This document shows, in pieces, positions 44,138-51,446 of a stretch of DNA of 64,000 nucleotides. Position numbers and translations under genes: made by a program. The DNA is from JACNIZ01 sp964344765. GTDB taxonomy: Bacteria > Planctomycetota > UBA1135. Positions within the stretch are counted from its first letter, which is position 1. Each line of letters opens with the position of its first letter. Where the stretch lies: contig CAYFOM010000002.1 in assembly GCA_964344765.1 (NCBI GenBank), positions 62,001 through 126,000 on the forward strand. The letters run 5' to 3'. Under the pieces are notes generated by a model, which made no database searches, had not been told where the DNA came from, and was given only the letters and a program-made list of their open reading frames with translations.

Positions 44138-45922
44138 ATGACTCTAAATCAAGCCGTAATTGGCAACGGCAACATGATCGCCCTGATCGCCCCGGACAGT
44201 GGGGTGGACTGGCTCTGTATGCCTCGCTTTGACTCGCCGTCTGTTTTCGCGCGGCTATTGGATCGCGAAAAAGGAGGGACGTGGCGATTTTTGCCATCCG
44301 GCAAAGCCCAGCAAGGGCAGATGCGCTACGTGCGCAATACCAACGTCATCGTCACGCGATTTGAAGACGAAACCGGTGCATGGGATCTGTTTGATTTCAT
44401 GCCGCGCATTCCGGATGGATTGCGTCATAAAACGCCATACCGATTCGTGCGTTTGCTGCGACCGGTGCGGGGGCGTCCGCGCGTGCGCATGGAGTTTGAT
44501 CCGCGGCCGGACTACGGACGCGAAAAGCCGAAGTTGCTGTTGGCCGAGAATGGTCTGCGCTTCCAAGGTTGCGATCAACCGCACATGTTGACCAGCAACT
44601 TGCCGACGGATTACATCCTCAACGGCAATGAGTTTGCGGTGGACTTGCCGCGCTTCTTCGTCTTTGATTACGGCATTCACACCGAAACGCCGCACATCGA
44701 CGAGGTCAATCGCGACTTGGACCTGACCATCGCCGGTTGGCGCATGTGGGTGCAGGATTCCAACCTCGCCGGTTTTGCCGACGACCAGGTGATCCGCTCA
44801 TCGCTGTGCTTGAAGCTGCACGCTTACAACAGCACCGGCGCGATCATCGCGGCGACGACCACGTCGATTCCGGAAGCCATCGGCGAACCGCGGACTTGGG
44901 ACTACCGTTACTGCTGGCTGCGCGACTCGGTATTCACCGTCGAAGCGCTGCGCCGCTTGGCGCACTTCCAAGAAGGCCGCAATTTCTTGCGCTTTGTGCT
45001 CGACGTTGCCGAAAACGGTCCGCTGCAGCCGCTTTACGGCATCGGCGGCGAACGCAGCTTGGAGGAATTTGAGCTGCCGCACCTGTCCGGCTATCGCGAC
45101 ACCCAGCCGGTCCGCATCGGCAATGCTGCGGCCGAGCAGCTGCAAACCGACTTGATGGGGGAGGTCGTGCTGTGCTTGCGCTCGATGATGCTCGACCCGC
45201 GCGTCGATTTCCGCGAGCCACGCGTTTGGCTGCCGTTGCTGAAGCGCATGGTGAAAGAATCCATCGACGCCTTCCCGGTGCCCGACCTCGGCATTTGGGA
45301 GTATCGCGGCGAACCGTTGCTGCACACCTTCTCGCGCGCCATGTGCTGGGCTGCCGTCCACCACGGTGCCGAAGTCGCCGAGGGTTTAAAAGAACCGGAA
45401 CTGGCCGCGCAATGGCGCATGACCGCCGCCGAAATGCGCCGCGAGATCCTCGAACGCGGCTACAACGAAGAATTGGGCATGTTCACCCAAACCTTCGACG
45501 GCGCCGAAGCCGACGCCGCCAACTTGCTGCTGCCGTCCATCGGCCTGATCTCGCCCACCGACGAGTTGTTCATCAACACACTCGATGCCTACCGAGAGCT
45601 GCTGGTTCGCGAACGCGGCGTGATGCGCTACGTGCACGATGACGATTTTGGCGCGCCGAAGAGCACCTTCACGATCTGCTCGTTCTGGTGGATCGAAGCG
45701 CTGGCGCTGGCCGGTCGCTTGGAAGAGGCGATCGAGATGTTCCATCGCGTGACTGCCCATGCCAATCCGCTGGGGCTGTTTTCCGAGGACGTCGACGCCA
45801 AAACCGGGGAATTGCTCGGCAACTTCCCGCAGGCGTACACCCACGTCGGCTTGATCAATGCTGCGATGACCATCGGCACGCTGCTGCGCGCCGAAGAGGG
45901 CAACTTCCACGCCTGGGCATAG
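44138..45922 (+). CDS. GH15 family glucoamylase/trehalase-like protein
   Basis: This 594-residue enzyme belongs to glycoside hydrolase family 15. The N-terminal super-sandwich starts IGNGNMIALIAPDSGVDWL and has CMPRFDSPSVFA. The (alpha/alpha)6 barrel has TWDYRYCWLRDSVFTVEAL and NGPLQPLYGIGGE. The general-acid Glu388 lies in GIWEYRGEP and a second catalytic Glu520 in SFWWIEALALAGR. The ending SEDVDAKTGELLGNFPQAYTHVG is typical. It lies directly downstream of otsAB, where such genes encode trehalases or glucan-hydrolysing enzymes, so it probably turns over trehalose or a related glucan in the cytoplasm. It has no signal peptide. Confidence 0.93.
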   Translation: MTLNQAVIGNGNMIALIAPDSGVDWLCMPRFDSPSVFARLLDREKGGTWRFLPSGKAQQGQMRYVRNTNVIVTRFEDETGAWDLFDFMPRIPDGLRHKTPYRFVRLLRPVRGRPRVRMEFDPRPDYGREKPKLLLAENGLRFQGCDQPHMLTSNLPTDYILNGNEFAVDLPRFFVFDYGIHTETPHIDEVNRDLDLTIAGWRMWVQDSNLAGFADDQVIRSSLCLKLHAYNSTGAIIAATTTSIPEAIGEPRTWDYRYCWLRDSVFTVEALRRLAHFQEGRNFLRFVLDVAENGPLQPLYGIGGERSLEEFELPHLSGYRDTQPVRIGNAAAEQLQTDLMGEVVLCLRSMMLDPRVDFREPRVWLPLLKRMVKESIDAFPVPDLGIWEYRGEPLLHTFSRAMCWAAVHHGAEVAEGLKEPELAAQWRMTAAEMRREILERGYNEELGMFTQTFDGAEADAANLLLPSIGLISPTDELFINTLDAYRELLVRERGVMRYVHDDDFGAPKSTFTICSFWWIEALALAGRLEEAIEMFHRVTAHANPLGLFSEDVDAKTGELLGNFPQAYTHVGLINAAMTIGTLLRAEEGNFHAWA

Positions 45923-45960
45923 CCTCTAAACAGCGGATTACTGATAAGCTTACTGCGCTC

Positions 45961-48900
45961 ATGATGCGTCCATCCTCCCCCCATTTGGCAGGCGCGGTAT
46001 TGCCCGCAATCCTGCTCGCGCTTGTGGCCGGCTGCGGTGATTCCGCCAAAGAAGCCGACCCGAATTCGTCAGGCTCCCAAACCAACGGCGGTAGTCAAAC
46101 CCATGGCGAGGATGGCGGCGAAAATGCCGCCGAAGTGCAGGCCTTATTCGAGTCGCAGGAAGCCGCGTTGGGGGCCGAGTTGCAGGACAACTTAGAGCGA
46201 CGCAATGCGGCCACCGATGGTTGGCCGTCGGAGCAATTGCACGACCATGCCAAGCATCAGTTGAAGGACTTCTTCTACGCGGTGCTGAAGCTGGAGAAGG
46301 ACGTTGCCGCCGTCGATAAATTCTTGGCCGATGATTTTTCCGGCACGCATGCGTTGCGACCGGCCGGCTTAAAAGATGTTTACGCCGACAACGAGATGAC
46401 CGTCAAGCGACCCGAGCAATTGAGCACTGCTCAGGTCGCCGCTGCCGATTTCCATCGCGAGATTGAAGCCTTCCGCGAGCCCTTTGCCGGTTCCGATAAG
46501 GTCAAAGCCGATTTGAAAATCGTGTCGGTGGATCGTGTCGACGATCAGCTGTTCTCCACCAAGGTTTTAGTGCAATCGCACGGTCGTCGCGCCGGAGCGG
46601 CGCTGCAAACCAACGTCGAATGGCGCGTTCACTGGCGCGGACTGCCGGATGACGAGCACCCGCTGATGCGCAGCATCGAGGTGTTGAGCTACGAGGAATT
46701 CGCCGCACCCCAAGCTTTATTCGCCGACCTGACCGGTCATGTGTTTGGCGAGCATGCGTTCATGCGCGAGGAGTTCCAGCGCGGCGCCGGCGAGTTGTAT
46801 CGCCAAAAGGACCGCTTGACCGGCAACTCATATATGGGTTGGCAAGGATTGGCCGTCGGTGACGTCAACAACGATGGTTTGGAAGACTTGTACGTTTGCC
46901 AGCCGGGTGGCTTGCCGAACCGCTTGTTCTTGAAGCAAGCCGACGGCTCTACCCGCGAAGCTGCGGCCAAATGGAACGTGGCGTTTATGGATAACAGCCG
47001 TTCGGCGTTGCTGCTCGACTTCGATAACGATGGCAATTTGGACCTAGCCGTTTCGATGGGGCCGAACGTCGCCGTGCTTTACAACAACGGTCAGCGTTTC
47101 GGCAAATTTACGCCGTTGAGTTGCCCGGGTTCGGCGTTTGTGCATTCGCTTTCCGCCACCGATATCGATAACGACGGCGACCTCGAGATTTACGCCTGCC
47201 GCTACAACCGTCACAGTGAAGCCGGTTCTTTAGGCGGCGGATTGCCGGTGCCATACCACGATGCCAACAACGGTGGCCGCAACATTCTGTTCTTGAATGA
47301 AGGGCGCAACAATCCGGCGAGCCCCGGCAAGTTCCGCGACGCAACCGTCGAGCTAGGTTTGGACCGCAACAACCTGAAGTTCAGCTTGGCGGCGATTTGG
47401 GAAGACTTCGATAACGATGGCGATACCGACTTGTACGTCACCAACGACTTCGGCCGTAACAATTACTACCGCAACGAAGGCGGCATCTTTAAAGACGTAG
47501 CAGACGAAGTGGGCTTGGGTGAACTTGCCGCCAGCATGGGCGCCAGCGCCGCCGACTTCGACCAAGATGGCGACGTCGATATTTACTTGTCGAACATGTT
47601 CTCGTCGGCTGGTCTACGCATCGTTACTCAGGACGACAAGTTCATGACTGATGAACGTGACCGCACTGGCGATTTCATCAGCCATGCTCGCGGCAACTTC
47701 CTGCTCGAGAACACTGGTGACGGCAAGTTCAAAGACGTCACCGACGACGCCGGTGTATCGCTAGGCCGGTGGACTTGGGGCGCGCGCTTCGTCGACTTCA
47801 ACAACGATGGCTTCGACGACCTGTATGTGCCGAATGGATTTATCACCGGGCCTGATACCGGGGATTTGTGAAGTTTCTTCTGGCGGCGCGTGACGTCGCA
47901 ATCTCCTGAAGACGGCAAAGCAGCGAAACAAGAAACCGATCCGTACCTGGCGGCCTGGGAGGCGATGAGCCACATGGTCATGGAGCAGGGCGCATCGTGG
48001 AGCGGTCGTGAAAAGAACTGCTCCTTCCTCAACCTCGGTAATGGTCGTTTCGCCAACGTGTCCGGCAGCACCGACGCCGATTTCGGCGACGACGCCCGTG
48101 CTGTTGCGCTGATGGATTGGGACCATGACGGTGCGTTGGATCTGCTAATTAAAAACCGCACCGCGCCGCGCTTGCGATTGATGCGCAATCAATCCGGCGT
48201 CGGCCAAAGCTGGATTGGTCTACGCCTGACCGGCACCGGCAAGAGCAATCGCGACGCCATCGGTTCACGCGTGCGCATCACCACCGCCGACGGCCGCAAG
48301 CTTCACCGCAGCCTATACGCAGGCGATTCTTATCTGTCGCAAAGCTCCAAAGTGCTGCACTTTGGCTTAGGCGATGCTGCCGGTGTAGTCAGCGCCTACG
48401 TTCTTTGGCCCGACGGCAGCCAGCAGAGCTTTGCTGATTTGGAAACAGGCACCGTGCACCACCTGACGCAAGGTAGCGAGCAGGCGCAATCGGCCAACCT
48501 CGAACCGTTGACGCGCTTTGCCAGCATGAAGCCGGCACCGATGTCGGTGGATCCGTCGCCGTCGCGCCGTGCAGTTTTGGTTGACCGTTTGCCGATCGCC
48601 GCGCTGGAAATCCCGGGATACAACACTCCGAAGCGCACCGTTCACGCGTTGACCGGCAAGCCCATTCTGCTGAACTTGTGGAGCACGACTTGCGTCAATT
48701 GCCTGAAGGAGTTGAAAGACTTCCAACAGCATCAAGCCGACTTCCAGAAGCTGGGCCTGACTGTGGTCCCGCTTTGCACCGACGAAATGACCGCCGGTGC
48801 CAAGGCTAAGGAAATGGCGACGAACTTCGGCTTTGGAAACATCGCCGGACCGACGGACCAGAAACTGCTGGATCAGTTGCAAATGATCTTCATGGAGATC

Positions 48901-49197
48901 TTCGGTCCGAACGCTCCGAGCGTACTGCCGACTAGTTTGCTGCTGGATCCGAATGGCCGCGTGGTTGTGGTTTACCAAGGGCCGGTTTCTTACGAAACCC
49001 TCGAGCGCGACCTGTCCCTGCTGAAACAGTCGCCGGCAAACAATCGTTACACCGGCGTATTGACCGGCGGACGTTGGCTGGCAAAGCGCTACCGCGATTT
49101 CGGCGGTTTGGCTTTCGCAATGAAGCAAGCCGGCTATCCGCTGATGGCCGAATACTTCAACCAGATGGCAATTCAGACCGGTCAGGCACCGCGCTAG
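45961..49197 (+). CDS. CRTAC1/ASPIC-UnbV lipoprotein with C-terminal thioredoxin domain and an in-frame UGA (candidate selenoprotein)
   Basis: Read through TGA 47869-47871, the frame gives one 1078-residue protein. The N-terminus is lipoprotein signal MMRPSSPHLAGAVLPAILLALVAGC. An unknown region (40-290) is followed by FG-GAP/VCBS calcium repeats (about 295-640), then ASPIC/UnbV (about 750-810; SWIGLRLTGTGKSNRDAIGSRV) and a thioredoxin-like domain (about 885-1025) with Cys911 and Cys914 in STTCVNCLKE. Without read-through the gene splits into 45961-47871 and a GTG-started 47890-49197. The second part would begin in mid-domain with no signal peptide. Both parts are in the same frame and no indel is needed. 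The UGA is residue 637, in ITGPDTGDL-U-SFFWRRV, and a SECIS-like hairpin follows. A nonsense mutation or sequencing error is the alternative. The last 41 bases overlap the convergent decarboxylase gene. Confidence 0.8.
47869..47899 (+). promoter_or_regulatory. Candidate Sec-coding UGA with bacterial SECIS-like hairpin
   Basis: The TGA is at 47869-47871. After exactly 11 bases comes a 17-base minihelix at 47883-47899, GCGGCG-CGTGA-CGTCGC. It has six base pairs (one G-U wobble) and a five-base loop whose second and third bases are GU. In E. coli fdhF the SelB-binding upper hairpin is also about 17 nt, starts 11 nt after the UGA and needs a GU in its loop. The hairpin lies inside coding sequence, as bacterial SECIS elements do. 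This is a structural match by eye; no folding energy was computed. Confidence 0.55.
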
Positions 49198-50539
49198 CCG
49201 CCCGCGCCACGTTGTTGAGCAGCTCGTCGATCTCGGCGTTGCTGACGTTTGGGTTCATCGTCACCAAGCGAATCGCCTGTTGATCGCGGAATGCGCCGTA
49301 GCCAATCACCGCATCGCCATCGACGTGCAGCTGCTCGCAAATTTCGGCGCTGGACTTGCCCGGCGCGGTAAAGCAAACGGTGACGAACGGCGGCTGCTCA
49401 CAAAGCTGCAACTGGGGGTGGGCGTCAATGCGTTCAGCCGCATAGCGCGCCAAACTCATCTGCTTTTCGACGCGCTCAGCCCAACCTTGATCACCTAAGC
49501 GCTGCCATGCGGTCCACAGCTTGAGCGCGTCGTTGCGGCGGCCGCATTGAATGGAGCGATTGCCGGGGTTGAGGTGGTCGGTGTCGGCCTGGAACAGATA
49601 GTCGGCGACTTCTTTGAAGCTATGGAACAGAATTTCCGGATCGCGAACAAGCAGCGCCGAGCAAGTCAGCGGCACGCCCATCATTTTGTGCGCGTCCCAG
49701 GTCAGCGAATCGGCGCGTTCCAAGCCCACTAGCCTGTCGCGGTAATCGTCGTTCAGCAGCAGCGTTCCACCGACGGCGCCGTCGACGTGCAGCCAGATGT
49801 TGTACTTGGCGCACAGGTCGGCGAGTTCGGGGATCGGGTCGAAGGACCCGCGGACCGTGGTGCCCGAGGTAGCAATGACCACGGCGGGCAGGGCGCCGTC
49901 GGCGAGGTCAAGTTGGATTTGTTTTTCCAAAGCGGTCACACACATGCGTCCGTGCTCGTCGACCGCCACGTCGATGCAATTTTCGCGGCCAATGCCGATT
50001 AAGCCGGCGTTTTTGCGCACCGAGTAGTGACCATCAGCCGACACGTACATGGTCAGGCGGTGACCCTGCGCGCCCTTTTCGCGGAAGCCTGGCAGCGCGC
50101 GGTTGCGACCCAGCACCATGCCGACCAAATTGGCCAGCGAGCCGCCGGGTAAAAAGGTGCCGTCGCCGTTTTCGAAGCCGGCCAGCTTGCACATCTTCTT
50201 CAGCAACTCCCACTCCAGCAGGATGTTGGGGCCGCCGACCTTATAGGTGTACATCGAGATGTTCAGCAGGCTGGCGAGCATCTCGCCGGCGGTGGCCATC
50301 GGCGCGCGACCAGCAAACAGCTGGTTAAAAAAGCGCCGGTTTGACGTCTGCGGCGTGCGTTTAACCACCTCGCGCAGCAGCTGCAAAACCTCATCCTGCG
50401 ATTTGCCCGACGCCGGCAAGCTGACGTCAAACTCGCGCTGCATCTGCTCGGCGCGAATTTTTGGGATGCGCGGCGACGCCTTCTCCGTTTGGAGCAGTTC
50501 TTCGGCGATTGAGAGGATGTCGGCGAGGACGGTGTCCAT
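49157..50539 (-). CDS. Group II PLP-dependent amino acid decarboxylase
   Basis: This 460-residue enzyme belongs to the glutamate/cysteine-sulfinate/aromatic amino acid decarboxylase group. It has SNRRFFNQLFAGRAPMATAGE and the PLP-ring-stacking His in VSADGHYSV. The cofactor motif ATSGTTVRGSFDPI follows, then WLHVDGAVGG with the PLP-N Asp, and the Schiff-base lysine is in SLTWDAHKMMGVPL. The N-terminal part and NQLFAG resemble vertebrate-like GAD/CSAD. The likely product is an amine such as GABA, beta-alanine or hypotaurine, depending on the substrate. It has no signal peptide. It is convergent with the CRTAC1 gene and overlaps it by 41 bases at the 3' ends. Its start is divergent from the ECF sigma gene. 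Confidence 0.93.
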   Translation of the reverse strand: MDTVLADILSIAEELLQTEKASPRIPKIRAEQMQREFDVSLPASGKSQDEVLQLLREVVKRTPQTSNRRFFNQLFAGRAPMATAGEMLASLLNISMYTYKVGGPNILLEWELLKKMCKLAGFENGDGTFLPGGSLANLVGMVLGRNRALPGFREKGAQGHRLTMYVSADGHYSVRKNAGLIGIGRENCIDVAVDEHGRMCVTALEKQIQLDLADGALPAVVIATSGTTVRGSFDPIPELADLCAKYNIWLHVDGAVGGTLLLNDDYRDRLVGLERADSLTWDAHKMMGVPLTCSALLVRDPEILFHSFKEVADYLFQADTDHLNPGNRSIQCGRRNDALKLWTAWQRLGDQGWAERVEKQMSLARYAAERIDAHPQLQLCEQPPFVTVCFTAPGKSSAEICEQLHVDGDAVIGYGAFRDQQAIRLVTMNPNVSNAEIDELLNNVARAASAVPDRSELPSG

Positions 50540-50695
50540 GTCAGCGGGGTCGAGATTCCACCGGACAGGACTTTAGCTTGGTTTGCGAATGTTTCAAGAG
50601 CCGGTTTTTGCCTTCGAAATTGGAAATGATGGCGGAATAGGGGGGCGAACGGCGTTTGTAGTAGGCTGGATTCAGGCCCCAAATGCATTCCGTGC

Positions 50696-50738
50696 AAAAT
50701 TCGGCGATTTCGCCTAAAGTGAATGCTTGCCGAATTTT
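50696..50738. promoter_or_regulatory. 10-bp inverted repeat upstream of the ECF sigma gene
   Basis: AAAATTCGGC (50696-50705) and GCCGAATTTT (50729-50738) form a perfect inverted repeat with a 23-base spacer, ending 30 bases before the sigma-factor ATG. A small nested hairpin GGCG-ATTT-CGCC lies at 50703-50714. It may be an operator for a dimeric regulator, or an RNA hairpin in the leader of the sigma-factor mRNA. The rest of the 229-base divergent region shows nothing else I can name. Confidence 0.5.
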
Positions 50739-50768
50739 AGGAAGCTGCCTTCCAGCCTCCGGTTCACC

Positions 50769-51425
50769 ATGACAACGCCACCTTTTTCTCCCCCGGATGG
50801 GGAATCTCCCATCCCTCCCATGATTGATGGTTGTTCGGTTCCTCCGCCCAAGACGGCGGCGGAAACCGGCGAAGTGACGAGAATTTTGACATCCAACAAC
50901 GACAGCGGGTCGTTACCTGACGACCTATTTCCGCTGGTTTACGACGAAATGCGGCGCTTAGCGCGGGCGATGATGAATCGTCAAGCCCCGGGCCACAGCC
51001 TGCAGCCCACCGATTTGGTGCACAACGTATTCCTGAAACTGACGGCGTCCGAAAATGCGTCGTGGGAAAACAAGAAGCACTTTATGGCGGTGGCGGCGCG
51101 GGCGATGCGTTGCATTTTGGTGGACCACGCGCGGGCGAAGTCGCGGAAGAAGCGCAAGGCCGGCGACAAGCGGGTGCCGTTGGATGAGTGGCTCGAGGAT
51201 TTGCAAAAAGACGGTTTGGATATGATCTCGTTGAACGAGTATCTGGAGTCGTTGGAGAAGCAAGATCCGCGCGCCGTTCAGGTTGTGGAAATGCGTTATT
51301 TCGGCGGTTTTAAGACCGAGGAGATCGCTCAGGCGCTCGGAGTTTCGCAGCGCACGGTTGATCGCAACTGGGTTTTTGCGCGCTCTTGGATTAAGAGCCA
51401 CGCCGGGAAGGACTGGGAGGAGTAA
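50769..51425 (+). CDS. ECF-type RNA polymerase sigma factor
   Basis: This is a 218-residue sigma factor of the planctomycete ECF group. A Pro-rich N-terminal extension of about 50 residues precedes region 2 (PLVYDEMRRLARAMMNRQ, then LQPTDLVHNVFLKL, HFMAVAARAMRCILVDHARAK). Region 4 follows (VQVVEMRYFGGFKTEEIAQALGVSQRTVDRNWVFARSWI), with a helix-turn-helix. These sigma factors usually pair with Ser/Thr kinases rather than anti-sigma proteins; here a kinase gene follows after 21 bases. The N-terminal extension could be the phosphorylated or interacting part. ATG 50769 was chosen; a TTG at 50727 lies inside the inverted repeat and is unlikely. Confidence 0.92.
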   Translation: MTTPPFSPPDGESPIPPMIDGCSVPPPKTAAETGEVTRILTSNNDSGSLPDDLFPLVYDEMRRLARAMMNRQAPGHSLQPTDLVHNVFLKLTASENASWENKKHFMAVAARAMRCILVDHARAKSRKKRKAGDKRVPLDEWLEDLQKDGLDMISLNEYLESLEKQDPRAVQVVEMRYFGGFKTEEIAQALGVSQRTVDRNWVFARSWIKSHAGKDWEE

Positions 51426-51446
51426 TCCAACCACACTAAAAATAAG

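Noticed and set aside
47890..49197. Separate GTG-started gene for the ASPIC-thioredoxin part
   Set aside because: It would start inside the domain, has no signal peptide and no good ribosome site, and the frame is continuous with the upstream part.
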